From Areca catechu (taxonomy: Eukaryota > Streptophyta > Magnoliopsida > Arecales > Arecaceae): a stretch of 64,000 nucleotides of DNA. The notes beneath the pieces were generated by a model. That model was not told the origin of the DNA and did no database searches. It saw nothing but the letters and a program-made list of their open reading frames with translations. Of the stretch, positions 45,140 to 55,838 are shown piece by piece. Where the stretch lies: positions 43,059,210 through 43,123,209 of the forward strand of contig CM038047.1 of the NCBI GenBank assembly GCA_021397845.1, written 5' to 3'. Made by a program: the position numbers and the translations under genes. Position 1 is the first letter of the stretch. The number at the start of each line of letters is the position of its first letter.

Positions 45140-46347
45140 AATTTATAAAATAGTTAGGGTACTTGGCTTGCATAGACTCTTCAAGTTTTCAAGTGGCTTC
45201 TCGCTCTGAATAGTTGCTCCACTGTACTTTGATATAAGGAATTATACATCGCCTTAAGACTTGCTCCTTCCTGTCTACAACTTTACTGGTTGCTCCTCAT
45301 AAGACAAATCTTCTCTAAGCTGAAGCGGTCTAAACTTGATCACATGATTAGGATTGGTACATATTTCCTTAACATAAAACATGAAATACATTATGAACTC
45401 CAGAAAGTGAAGGTGGTAAGGCAAGACAATAAGCTATTACTCCAACCTTCTCCAAGATTTCAAAAGGACTCACTTATCAGGGGCTTAACTTTCCTCGCAT
45501 CTCGAATTTTATCACTCCCTTAGGAGAGGACACTTTAAGAAACACGTGATTTCCTACTTGGAATTCTAATTCTCTTCTCTTATTATCTGCATAGCTCTTT
45601 TGTCGACTCTGAGCTGAAAGAAGCGGCTTTTTGATAAGTTGAGTTTTCTCCGTAGTTTGCTCAATAATTTCTGGTTCCAAAAATCTCCTTTTACCAACAT
45701 CATCCCAACAGATGAGAGTCCTAAACCTCCTCCTATAAAGAGCTTCAAAGGAAGCTATCTGAATATAAGCTTGGTAACTATTATTATTTGCAAATTCCAC
45801 CAATGACAAATGTTCATCCCAAGATCCCTTAAGTTCCAATATATATGTTTTTAACATATCTTCTAGTATTTGAATGGTTCTTTCTGATTAACCATCTATC
45901 TGGAAATGAAAGGCTATACTAAATTCTAACTTGGTCTTCATGGTTTGATGTAAACTTTTCTAAAATTATAATATAAATCTTGTATCCTTATCATATACAA
46001 TTAATACTGGATTACCATGAAATCTAACAATTTATCTATATATAGCTTAGCTAACCTCTCCAAAGAAAAACTAACTTTGGTAGGCAAGAAATGTGCTAAC
46101 TTAGTTAATTGGTCCATAATCATCCAAATAGCATCAAATCCTCTGAGAGTTCTTGGCAATCCTAAAACAAAGTCCATTGTTATATATTCCTACTTCCATA
46201 TTAGAATAATAAGGGGATGAAATGGTCCTGCAGACCTCTGGAGCTCAGCTTTCACTTGTTGAGTAACATACAAAGCTATCTCTCTTTTTATACCACTCTA
46301 CCAAAAATTTTTCCAAAGGTCTCTATATAATTTTTTTACTTCCAGGA
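45140..46347 (-). pseudogene. Chromovirus integrase core, C-terminus and chromodomain
   Basis: The frame from 45857 to 45477 has LELKGSWDEHLSLVEFANNN and ELEFQVGNHVFLKVSSPKGV, the integrase C-terminal region. Upstream on the minus strand (45857-46347) the core is visible in pieces, with LTKLAHFLPTKVSF-like and VRFHGNPVLIVYDKDTRF segments. Downstream, VDRKEQVLRRCIIPYIKVQW and EATWKLEESMQAKYPN in changing frames form a chromodomain, which in this lineage guides integration to certain chromatin. It is broken by several stops and frameshifts. Confidence 0.8.
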
Positions 46348-47810
46348 TGTTGGCTTTGGCTCCTTAGTTTTGATGATTAACAAAAGGTTGTGTATATGTT
46401 TGGACTAATGTTTCATGTCTAGATAAAGTTTCAGGACTTAGGTTATTCAAAAAGAATATCAAAAGTACAATGATGAAACTAAGTTTGCCTGATTTGGAAA
46501 AGAGCTCTTCTACCTTGGACAAGATTAAAATTCTCATAATGGACATTCTTGTTAAGAAATATTTGACAAAAGAAACAAAGGCTTAAAGAAACTCAAGCAT
46601 GGCACGCACATCTCAAGAGTTTCATAAAAATTCAGATCAGAGGTCGACCCTCAGAGGTCGACACCTTGTCAAAGGTCGACCACCAGAGGTCGACTCATGA
46701 AGAGAAGAAAAGTTCAGCATGGCCGGCACGGCAAAATCTCAGTGGCACGCACCAGAGGTCGACCACCAGAGGTCAACACCTGTCCAGAGGTCGACACCAG
46801 AGGTCGACTCATAGCCTGAGAATTCAAACCTGGCAGAACTATGGTACTCTGAGTTTTTGCCTAAAATTTACTGGAGGTCGACTCATGAGGTCGACACTTG
46901 ATCCAGAGGTCGACTCATGAGGTCGACTCATGGCATAACGGCTAGTTTTTCTGAACTTCTGATTTGATTTCTAACGGCCATAAACGGCCATATTTTTGAA
47001 TCTAACGGTCTTGTGGAGTTGTTTCAGCATGAATGAGGTATTTAACCTCCACCAAACTTCAAAAAAGACAAGGAGAAAAAGTGAAAAAGTGTAGATTCAA
47101 AGTACAAAGCCTTCAATCACTTCCGAGTCAAAAGAGTGAGAAAACCAAGAGATTCCTTAGCCAAAAGCTTTCCATCTTTGAGGAATCCAACTTACAAGTG
47201 TTTGGCATTTAGTGAGGTCCAAGATTCCAAGACAAAAGGCTTGAAGAGTCTCCATCAAGAGCTTCAACGAATTTCTTATTGCTCAAAAGGAGTTTGTTTA
47301 GTTTTAAATTCATTGTATTCATACTCTTTTGTCTTTAGCTAGTTTCAAGGGAATTTGAAACTAGAGTGAGGTTTGTTGGTGAGCCAATTGATAAAACCAA
47401 CTAGGGTTGCTTGTAAGCCCGAAGCCAAAACAAGTGAGTGAGGTTTGTTGGTGAGCCAATTGATAAAACCAACTAGGGTTGCTTGTTAGCCCGAAGCCAA
47501 AACAAGTGTGTAAGGTTTTGAATTGTGAGCCTGGTAAAACAAGTCAGCTGTAATCTAAAGATTATAGTGAAATTTCTAAGTGGAGCTTGGGGAGTGGATG
47601 TAGATGCTAGGTACACCGAACCACTATACTTCTTGTGTGTTTGCATTGCTCTTCTTTTGCTCTTTAATTGTTGATTTATTTCATTGCTTCCGTTGCACAA
47701 TTATTTGAGCACTATCACTCTTCACCTTAAAACTTGATAGCACATATATTGCTTTAATTTTTTAAAATACCCAATTCACCCCCCCTCTTGGGCACCATAT
47801 CTGGGCAACA
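46348..47810 (+). repeat. 5' LTR of SIRE-like element 1
   Basis: It runs from TGTTGGCTTTGGCTCC to CTGGGCAACA. It holds an array of AGGTCGAC motifs at 46641-46927 and two tandem 72-bp repeats with GGTTTGTTGGTGAGCC at 47367-47510. Confidence 0.95.
46641..46927 (+). repeat. AGGTCGAC motif array in the 5' LTR
   Basis: Eleven exact AGGTCGAC words and one AGGTCAAC lie in 287 bp, at irregular spacings of about 13 to 69 bp, often followed by TCATG or ACC. The same array is in the 3' LTR (56145-56433). It lies in the upstream part of the LTR, where a promoter would be regulated. The core GTCGAC is palindromic. Confidence 0.9.
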
Positions 47811-47812
47811 AG

Positions 47813-47824
47813 TGGTATCAGAGC
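47813..47824 (+). other. Primer-binding site of SIRE-like element 1
   Basis: TGGTATCAGAGC two bases after the LTR is the perfect initiator-Met tRNA site. Confidence 0.95.
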
Positions 47825-47867
47825 ACCGGTACTCTCTTGTAGGTCCAACGATCTTGAGTTAAAGATC

Positions 47868-49592
47868 ATGGCCGCCCCAATTGGAATGGGTATTATTGAA
47901 GGACAAGCATCAAATCGTCCTCCTTTCTTTAATGGCACAAACTACACATACTGGAAAACTCGTATGCGTATTTATTTACAAGCTGTAGATTATCATATAT
48001 GGAGAGTAATCACTAAAGGGCCTCATCAGCCCACTCACTTGGTTAATGGCATTATCACCCCAAAATCTGAAGAAGAATGGGATGACAATGACATCAAACA
48101 AGCTGAGTTAAATGCTAAGGCGATGAATTTGCTATTCTGTGCACTTGACCCTAGTGAATTCAACAGAATATCAAATTGTATTTCCGCCAAAGAAATTTGG
48201 GATACACTTGAGGTTACCCATGAGGGTACACACCAAGTGAAGACCACAAAGGTGAACATGCTCATTCATACGTATGAGATGTTCAGGATGGAACCAACTG
48301 AAAGTATAAGTGAAATGTACACTAGATTTACCAATATAGTAAATGGTATGAGGAGTTTGGGAAAAATTATATCTAATGGTGAACTGGTTAACAAACTTCT
48401 CAGGTCTCTTCCGGCTTCATGGGATGCGAAAGTAACAGCCATAGAAGAAGCCAAGGATGTCAATACTCTACCTCTCGAGCAGCTTCTTGGATCACTGATG
48501 ACTTACGAGCTTTCACTAAAGCAGAAGACAGTGGACAATGACAAGAAAAAGAAAGCCATAGCCTTCAAGTCCACTACAAAAGAAGAGTCAAGTGATGAAT
48601 CAGAAGAAGAAGCTGATGATGATGAGACAGCCCTCATTACAAGAAAATTCAAAAGATTCATGAGAAAGAAGAAGGGCTTCTACAAGAAAAGGCCACAAAA
48701 AGGTGATCACAACAAGGAGAAAGAGAAAGAGAAAGAAAGGGATCCACCCATCTGCTTCGAGTGCAAGAAGCCTGGACATTACAAAACGGATTGCCCTTTG
48801 CTTAAAAAGAATCGAAGGATGTTGAGAAAGAAAGCCATGATGGCTACCTGGAGTGAGAGTGAGGACTCTAGCAGTGAAGAAGAGCAGCAGGTAGTCGCCA
48901 ACTTATGTTTCATGGCCAATGAGGATAATGAGGTAAATTCTGAACCTGAAACTGAATTTACTTTCAATGAATTGCATGATGCTTTTGATGACTTAGTAAT
49001 GGAATATGAAAAATTAAAATTGAAAAATAAGAAATTAAGAAAGCAAAATTTTGAGCTTACCAAAAATTCAGAAAAATTTTTAAGTGAAATTGAAAATTTA
49101 ACTCAAGAAAACAAGAAATTAACAGAACATGTAAAGACTTTGACAAATGATAAGGATAATCTTTTAAAAGAAAATGATTCCTTGAAAAATAATAGAAGTC
49201 TTAAAACTAATGAGAACTTTGAGAAACAAAATAAAGAACTATTGCTTCAAAACAAGAATTACAAGGAAGAGTTAGAAACAGTAAAACCTTTTGTAGAAAA
49301 GTTTACTTTTAGTTCAGAAAAACTAAATATACTTTTAAATAGTCAACATGCAGTGTTTAACAAAGCTGGACTTGGATTTAAACCACACAATCAGCAAAAA
49401 CTCTACAAGAACTTTTTCATACCTGCATCTTCTAATATTACCTGCTATGCATGTGGTAAATTAGGTCATAAATCATATGTTTGTAATAGAAGAAAATTAA
49501 ATACCATTAAAAAGATTTGGGTTCCAAAAGGAACCAATTTGACTAACCCTAAAGGATCCAAGATGACTTGGGTACCTAAAGTTTCAACTTGA
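47868..49592 (+). CDS. Gag of SIRE-like element 1, intact 574 aa
   Basis: Starts MAAPIGMGIIEGQASNRPPF 43 bp after the primer site. Capsid region (about residues 15-220): FNGTNYTYWKTRMRIYLQAV, AKEIWDTLEVTHEGTHQVKT and LLRSLPASWDAKVTAIEEAK. An acidic stretch is followed by a basic stretch and zinc knuckle 1 CFECKKPGHYKTDC (near 295), a long coiled coil (about 370-490), and knuckle 2 CYACGKLGHKSYVC (near 525). It ends at TGA 49590. Gag forms the virus-like particle. The length and two knuckles with a coil between fit the SIRE/Maximus lineage. Pol lies in the +1 frame relative to gag. A full-length intact Gag suggests recent activity. Confidence 0.93.
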   Translation: MAAPIGMGIIEGQASNRPPFFNGTNYTYWKTRMRIYLQAVDYHIWRVITKGPHQPTHLVNGIITPKSEEEWDDNDIKQAELNAKAMNLLFCALDPSEFNRISNCISAKEIWDTLEVTHEGTHQVKTTKVNMLIHTYEMFRMEPTESISEMYTRFTNIVNGMRSLGKIISNGELVNKLLRSLPASWDAKVTAIEEAKDVNTLPLEQLLGSLMTYELSLKQKTVDNDKKKKAIAFKSTTKEESSDESEEEADDDETALITRKFKRFMRKKKGFYKKRPQKGDHNKEKEKEKERDPPICFECKKPGHYKTDCPLLKKNRRMLRKKAMMATWSESEDSSSEEEQQVVANLCFMANEDNEVNSEPETEFTFNELHDAFDDLVMEYEKLKLKNKKLRKQNFELTKNSEKFLSEIENLTQENKKLTEHVKTLTNDKDNLLKENDSLKNNRSLKTNENFEKQNKELLLQNKNYKEELETVKPFVEKFTFSSEKLNILLNSQHAVFNKAGLGFKPHNQQKLYKNFFIPASSNITCYACGKLGHKSYVCNRRKLNTIKKIWVPKGTNLTNPKGSKMTWVPKVST

Positions 49593-49599
49593 TCAATTT

Positions 49600-51837
49600 T
49601 TGCAGGTGTGCCTTGCAACCAAAAATAAAAGAAGAATGTGGTATCTGGATAGTGGTTGCTCAAGGCACATGACTGGGGATGTGAAGCAATTCTCATCACT
49701 AGCTGCTATTGATGGTGGAAACGTTACTTTTGGTGATAATGGAAAAGGCAAAATCGTCGGAATTGGTAAAATCCATATCATCCCTAATGCTTATGTAGAT
49801 AATGTATTATTTGTTGATGGCTTGAAGCATAATCTTTTTAGCATTAGTCAGTTTTGTGATAAGGGTTTTAAAGTAATTTTTGAATCATCTTTGTGCATGG
49901 TATCTAGTCTAGATGTCGATGGCATCAAGTTCACTGGTCTTAGGCATGGAAACATTTACATGGTTGATCTTGATGATCTAGCCATGGAAAGTGGTCAATG
50001 CCTAGTGGCTAAGGAAGCCAAGGCAAGTGAAACTAGTTGGCTTTGGCATCGTAGGCTAGGGCATGCTAGTATGCAGTTGATTTCAAAATTAAGCAAAAAG
50101 AATCTTGTAAAAGAATTGCCAAAACTCACATTTGAAAAAGATAAGATTTGTGCTGCATGTCAATTTGGAAAACAAACTAAATCTACTTTCAAACCTAAAG
50201 GAGTAGTATCTACTTCTAGACCCCTTGAATTATTGCATATGGACCTCTTTGGACCAACCAGAATAACTAGTTTGGGAGGTAAAAAATATGGGCTAGTAAT
50301 TGTAGATAATTACTCACGATTTACTTGGGTAATGTTTTTAGCTCATAAAGATGAAACATTTTCAGCTTTTGTTAAATTTCATAAAAGGGTTTCAAACGAA
50401 AAAGATCTCACTATTGTTTCTTTGCGTAGTGATCATGGAACTGAATTTGAAAATCATGATTTTGAAGCTTTTTGTAATGAAAATGGTATTAGTCATAATT
50501 TCTCTGCACCTAGGACACCTCAACAAAATGGGGTGGTAGAAAGAAAGAACAGGACTCTTGAAGAAATGGCACGCACAATGCTTTGTGAAAATGATTTACC
50601 TAGATATTTTTGGGCAGAAGCCATTAATACTTCCTGTTACATTTTAAATCGTGTTTTAATTCGACCAATTTTGAAGAAAACACCATATGAGCTTTGGAAA
50701 AATCGAAAACCTAATCTCAAGTATTTTCGTGTATTTGGTTGCCGCTGTTTCATATTAAACAATGGCAAAGATAATATCAGTAAATTTGATGCCAAGTCAG
50801 ATAAGGGTATCTTCTTAGGATACTCTACTTCTAGCAAGGCATACAGGGTCTTCAACAGAAGAACTCTTCTGGTTGAAGAATCAATTCATGTAGTGTTTGA
50901 TGAATCTAACGAAAAATCTTCTAGAAAAGAAGATTCTATTGATGTTGAAACAGGTACAAAGAAGCTTGAACAATTGACAATCAATGAAGATGAGCCCAAA
51001 GGAGATGATGATCAAGAAAGTCAAGATCAAATTCAAGAAATCAATGCAACTTCACCAAAACCATTACCTAAAGAATGGAGGTATGCACACGGACACCCTA
51101 AAGAGCTAATAATTGGTGATCCATCAAAGGGGGTAAGTACACGCTCTTCTATTAGAAATGTTTGTGATTATTTAGCTTTTGTATCTCAGATAGAGCCTAA
51201 GTCAATAGAAGAAGCTGAAAAAGATTGTAACTGGATTAATGCTATGCAAGATGAACTAAATCAATTTAAAAGAAATAATGTTTGGACTTTAACTGAAAGA
51301 CCCCTTAATGTTTCTGTAATTGGCACAAAATGGGTTTTTAGAAATAAATTTGATGAACATGGTATTGTAACTAGAAACAAAGCTAGACTTGTTGCTAAAG
51401 GCTACAACCAGGAAGAAGGGATCGATTTTGATGAAACATTTGCTCCTGTTGCTAGGCTAGAAGCAATTAGACTTTTACTTGCTTTTGCTTGTTTTATGGA
51501 TTTCAAGTTATTTCAAATGGATGTTAAAAGTGCCTTTTTAAATGAATTTATTGAAGAGGAGGTTTATATTGAACAACCTCCTGGTTTTGAAAATCATGAA
51601 TTTCCTAATCATGTCTTTAAATTGCATAAAGCATTGTATGGTTTAAAGCAAGCTCCTAGAGCTTGGTATGATAGATTAAGTTCATTTTTGATGAAAAATG
51701 ATTTCTCTAGAGGTAATGTAGATAATACATTGTTTTTGAAAAAGAAAAATGATGATCTCTTAGTAGTACAAATTTATGTAGATGATATTATTTTCGGTGC
51801 TACTAACGAATGTCTTTGTCAAGAATTTGCAAAGTAA
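49600..51837 (+). CDS. Pol of SIRE-like element 1: protease, integrase, RT (first part)
   Basis: This frame is 745 codons long, counted from a TTG; the true entry may be by frameshift or readthrough from gag, because the first ATG is later. Domains: protease WYLDSGCSRHMTGD (Asp-Ser-Gly) near residue 14; GAG-preINT WLWHRRLGHASMQL near 145; integrase core with HMDLFGPT (Asp 215), RSDHGTEFEN (Asp 278) and QNGVVERKNRT (Glu 314), an exact DD35E spacing; RT from about 560 with QMDVKSAFLNEFIEEEVYIE, LYGLKQAPRAW and the catalytic YVDD at 726-729. It ends early because one base is missing near 51833, before the RT C-terminus and RNase H, which continue in the next frame. Confidence 0.92.
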   Translation: MQVCLATKNKRRMWYLDSGCSRHMTGDVKQFSSLAAIDGGNVTFGDNGKGKIVGIGKIHIIPNAYVDNVLFVDGLKHNLFSISQFCDKGFKVIFESSLCMVSSLDVDGIKFTGLRHGNIYMVDLDDLAMESGQCLVAKEAKASETSWLWHRRLGHASMQLISKLSKKNLVKELPKLTFEKDKICAACQFGKQTKSTFKPKGVVSTSRPLELLHMDLFGPTRITSLGGKKYGLVIVDNYSRFTWVMFLAHKDETFSAFVKFHKRVSNEKDLTIVSLRSDHGTEFENHDFEAFCNENGISHNFSAPRTPQQNGVVERKNRTLEEMARTMLCENDLPRYFWAEAINTSCYILNRVLIRPILKKTPYELWKNRKPNLKYFRVFGCRCFILNNGKDNISKFDAKSDKGIFLGYSTSSKAYRVFNRRTLLVEESIHVVFDESNEKSSRKEDSIDVETGTKKLEQLTINEDEPKGDDDQESQDQIQEINATSPKPLPKEWRYAHGHPKELIIGDPSKGVSTRSSIRNVCDYLAFVSQIEPKSIEEAEKDCNWINAMQDELNQFKRNNVWTLTERPLNVSVIGTKWVFRNKFDEHGIVTRNKARLVAKGYNQEEGIDFDETFAPVARLEAIRLLLAFACFMDFKLFQMDVKSAFLNEFIEEEVYIEQPPGFENHEFPNHVFKLHKALYGLKQAPRAWYDRLSSFLMKNDFSRGNVDNTLFLKKKNDDLLVVQIYVDDIIFGATNECLCQEFAK

Positions 51838-52721
51838 TGCAGAGTGAGTTCGAGATGAGCATGATGGGAGAACTCAACTTCTTCCTCGGACTCCAAATTA
51901 AGCAAACCAAAGAGGGGATCTCCATCAACCAAGCCAAGTACACAAGGGAGATATTGAAAAAGTTTGGGATGGAGACTACCAAACCAATAGGTACCCCTAT
52001 GAGCTCTTCATGTAAATTAGACAAAGATGAATGTGGTAAATCAGTAGACCAAAAATTATATAGAGGCATGATTGGTTCATTGCTATATCTAACTGCCAGT
52101 AGACCAGATATAATGTTTAGTGTTTGTATGTGTGCACGTTTTCAGTCTGCTCCTAAAGAATCACATCTCTTAACTGTAAAACGTATATTTAGATACTTAT
52201 CTGGGTCTATCGAAATTGGTCTTTGGTACTCTAGAGAGTCATCATATGAATTAATTGCATATTCTGATGCTGATTTTGCTGGGTGTAAACTTGATCAAAA
52301 AAGTACTAGTGGAACTTGTCAATTCCTAGGAGTTAATTTGATTTCATGGAGCAGTAAGAAACAGAATTCGGTTGCTCTATCTACGACGGAAGCCGAATAT
52401 ATAGCAGCTGGAAGCTGTTGTGCTCAGATTCTATGGATCAAACAACAACTCGAGGACTTTGGCATCAAACTAATTAAGACACCCATAAGATGTGATAATA
52501 CTAGTGCAATCAATTTAACAAAAAATCCTGTACAACATTCAAGAAGCAAACATATTGAAATAAGACATCACTTCATAAGAGATCATGTTCAAAACTCTAA
52601 TGTGTTGTTAGAATTTATTTGTACTGACTATCAATTGGCTGATATATTCACAAAACCATTGAATGAAGATAGATTTTGTATGATCAGAAGAGAACTGGGA
52701 GTCATTGATCCTTTTACTTGA
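51810..52721 (+). pseudogene. RT C-terminus and RNase H of SIRE-like element 1
   Basis: This 303-aa frame overlaps the end of the previous one and continues it after a one-base deletion: MQSEFEMSMMGELNFFLGLQ, GMIGSLLYLTASRPDIMFSV, then RNase H with AYSDADFAGCKLDQKSTSGT, STTEAEYIAAGSCCAQILWI and IRCDNTSAINLTKNPVQHSR. It ends DYQLADIFTKPLNEDRFCMI. Correct RNase H residues are present; only the frameshift separates it from an otherwise intact pol. Confidence 0.9.
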
Positions 52722-53406
52722 AACTCTTCATTTTTCATCAAAATTCCTCAAAAATGATTTATAAATTTTCAAATATGTTTAAAGGTTATTTTTCTAAATT
52801 TTATCAATTTTTTTACAGAATTTTATTTTGGGTAATTTATTGTTGGAGGTCGACACTTTAATTTTTGGAGGTCGACACGTGAGGTCGACACCTAAGTTTT
52901 GGAGGTCGACACTTGAGGTCGACCCCTGAGAATTTTCAGAGGTCGACACTTGAACGGAAATCTGCTTTTTTAAAACCCGTCCGCAAGCCTATTTTTCTTC
53001 ACTTTTTTCATTTCCTCCTTCGTGTGGTCCCCCTCCAACTTTCCTAAATCCCTAAATAGTGGATTTCCACCCTTCTCCTTCATCATTTTGGGAAATCCTC
53101 TCCTCTCCTCTTGCTTTTCTTGGAATCAACCCTCTTTTTGACCGTATTCTTGATTTTGGACAACCGAAAGCCTTCGCATCTTTCTACCCTCAAATCTCGG
53201 TTGTTTTTCAATTGAAAACACTTATTTCTTCCCTCCATTTCTTACTTTTTCTTCATTTACTCTCGATTTTTCTCCATTCTCACAAACCCTATCTCTACAT
53301 TTCACCTTCTCCTCTTTTTCCCAATCTGTGATCCTCTCTTTCCCTCTCTTTTCCTCTTAGCCTTGCCTCGTTGCACTTCTCCCTAAGTTACCCCTCTTCC
53401 TTTCAC
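52722..53406 (+). other. Linker after pol with a second AGGTCGAC cluster
   Basis: Six exact AGGTCGAC words lie at 52847-52947, the same motif as in the LTR. The rest is AT- and CT-rich leader up to the ATG of the env-position ORF. Confidence 0.8.
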
Positions 53407-55173
53407 ATGGGTCCGAGAAAGCACTTGGCAGTAAGGAAAAGGAGATTGGAACAAGGCCAGGGTAGTACTGAGCGGCGACGAAAGGTCAGACATGAGCGTG
53501 AGCCGACCCCAGAGCCACCTGCACCAGTGCCAGCCAGCTTAGTCCGGGAGAGCATTGCTAGTGGGAGGCGTGTGGATATACCATTCTGGGATCAGCATCA
53601 CTTCTTTATTGGAGACGTACTGAGAGATGCAGGTCTGGTTCATTTTTGTACGATGTCTGAGAGATTCTATCCAGACCTCATCAGGGAGTTTTATGGATCC
53701 ATGGCCACTGATGGCATTGGATGGTCTGCTACAGTACGAGGGATCGAGATTCCTGTGACACCGGAGGTCATCAGTCGCATCTGGAGGATTCCACTTCATG
53801 GCACTGCTGCCACTACGATCAGCGACAGAGAGCACGCCTTCAGGTGTATCCTAGAGCGTGAGGATGTTAGCGGCATTTCCACAGTAGCCGCTAACCAGCT
53901 TTCACTGGAGATGAGAGTGCTGCACCACATCATCGCCCGTATCTTGATTCCGAAGAGCGGAAGATTCGATTTTATCACTGAGCGTGAGCTGGTGTTGATG
54001 GTGTCCCTGAGACAGCGGACTCCCATCAACCTCCCCAGGATCATGCTTCAGCAGATGGGTGAGGCAGCTTCTCACAGGAGACTTGTTCAGCCGTACGGCA
54101 TGGGACTGACTCAGATATTCAGAGAGCATGGTGTCTTATTTGACGGCATACCCTTCAGTCAGCTACAGCACACTGATACTTATGGAGAGAAATCCCTGCA
54201 TAGGATGGGATTTCGACTGATCAGTGACCGTTGGGTATGACGAGAGTCTGGCTAGGAGCCAAATGAGGAGGATGAGATTCGAGCTGCTGAGGCAGGGCCT
54301 TCTGAGCCTACTGATCATGGTACACCTCCTCGCCCAGCACCGGAGACAGAGACTGCGGAGCCTGAGCCATTCACGCCACCACCTTCATCAGCTCCAGCAC
54401 CTACTATTACTGCTACACCATGGAGGACTACAGTGAGGATATCGGACTTCGAGCAGAGAGTGACTGATCAGATTTCAGAGGTCCGGACAGAGATCACTGG
54501 TGTACGGCAGGAGCTACATGATCTGCGGATACACACAGACATGCGCATAGGTGCTCTCTCAGCTAGTATGGATACAGGATTCAGACAGATCCTCAGCCTA
54601 CTGAGATTAGCACTACCATCAGGGACTGCAGATCCGACAGTATCTCCTCCACATGATGATGATGATGATGATGATGATGGTGATGACTCCAGTGGATACA
54701 GTGACAATGATGGAGATCAGCCTGGAGCAGGGAGTTCTGAGGTTCCACCTGCAGATCCGATTCCAGAGATACCCCCTGCTACTGATTCTCCAGCTACAGA
54801 TCTTCCGAGTACAGCTCCTCCAGATGTGCCAGTTGATACTGAGCTTACAGAGTCACTATTTGAGACTATCACTGGGATTCCGGATGACATAGATGAGCAT
54901 ACAGAGACAGACATTGATGATCCCACAGCTTATGAGATAGTCAACAGGCAGACCCCGGCTCAGTCTACTCAGCATACTGATCCGTCTACTCCTTCTGCTA
55001 CTGCTTCAGTTGGGATACCTGTGGAGCCCTTTCCTAGGACATATAGATCTCGTAGGACTACCCCTAGGTCTGGTCCCTCTCTGAGGACTCGGAGTTCCTC
55101 ACATAGGACTCCAAAATCCTCATCTAGGATCATGGCTCCTGTATCTTTTGATATACCTTCTGATGAGGAGTAG
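53407..55173 (+). pseudogene. Env-position ORF of SIRE-like element 1, plant transposon protein type
   Basis: ATG 53407 (MGPRKHLAVRKRRLEQGQGS) opens a sense frame of about 588 codons with two stops close together (TGA 54238, TAG 54253); otherwise it is open to 55173. The N-terminal half has SERFYPDLIREFYGSMATDG, VRGIEIPVTPEVISRIWRIP and LVLMVSLRQRTPINLPRIML, resembling the 'putative plant transposon protein' domain (Pfam PF20167-like) found in plant retroelements. The C-terminal half has a coiled coil (FEQRVTDQISEVRTEITGVR), an Asp tract from GAT repeats (54655-54690), a Pro/Thr/Ser-rich stretch and a basic Ser/Thr end. No signal peptide or membrane segment is seen, so it does not look like an envelope glycoprotein. 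Function is unknown. Confidence 0.75.
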
Positions 55174-55838
55174 CCTCATAGATTTACTTGTTGTACTTAG
55201 TTTGCTTTGTATGGTCTGTTGTATCAGTGTTTTGTGCTTGCTATGTAAGCAATTTTGTAACTGAATACATTTGTTTTTATCTATATTGTGATATTTTACT
55301 GTCTGATACCAGCTCTTAGCATTTATCCTTTTAAACCCTCAAGTTAGAATATTTTGTTATATTGAATGCACAAATTGAGGGGGAGCATGTATTTTATGCA
55401 CCTAAATACTTCATTGTAATTGAACATAAGTTTCATTAATATATCTTTCACTACAAAAATGAACTTTTTGATTCTTGACAAAAAGGGGGAGTAGTAAAGT
55501 ATATATGTATTTATGAGATCAAATTTAGTAAAGTATATATGTATTTATGAGATCAAATTTAGCAAAGTATATATGTATTTATGAGATCTCCGTCTTATGA
55601 GTAGTAAAGTTTATATGATTCTTATCTTTTTGACTCATGAGAATGTTTTCACAAAAAGAAAGAAGTAAATAAAAAGTAAAATCTTTTTGACTCTTGAAAA
55701 TATTTTCACAAAAAGAAGATGAAAAGTAAATTTTTATGATACACTCATGCATGTAAGGATTCTTTGAAAATATTTTATTATTGCTATATCTTGCTTTTGG
55801 ACTTAATTGCATATATACTCAAGGTTTTGTCATCATCA
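55174..55838 (+). repeat. 3' untranslated region of SIRE-like element 1
   Basis: It contains three copies of a 34-bp repeat (AGTAAAGTATATATGTATTT...) at 55493-55588, and G-runs GAGGGGGAG (55378) and AAAAAGGGGGAG (55480) that resemble the terminal purine tract. A duplicated segment with CTTTTTGACTC(A/T)TGA lies near 55627 and 55683. Confidence 0.75.

Noticed and set aside
46666..46920. 84-codon ORF across the AGGTCGAC array
   Set aside because: It lies in LTR U3 and only translates the motif array; the copy in the 3' LTR behaves the same.
46641..46927. CRISPR-like array
   Set aside because: The repeated word is 8 bp, spacings are irregular and it lies in plant retrotransposon LTRs.
54653..54892. 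Met-rich ORF starting MMMMMM
   Set aside because: It is a shifted reading of the GAT repeat that codes for the Asp tract in the real frame.
53407..55173. Calling the post-pol ORF an envelope gene
   Set aside because: No signal peptide, membrane anchor or glycoprotein pattern is visible; its N-terminal half looks like a plant transposon protein.
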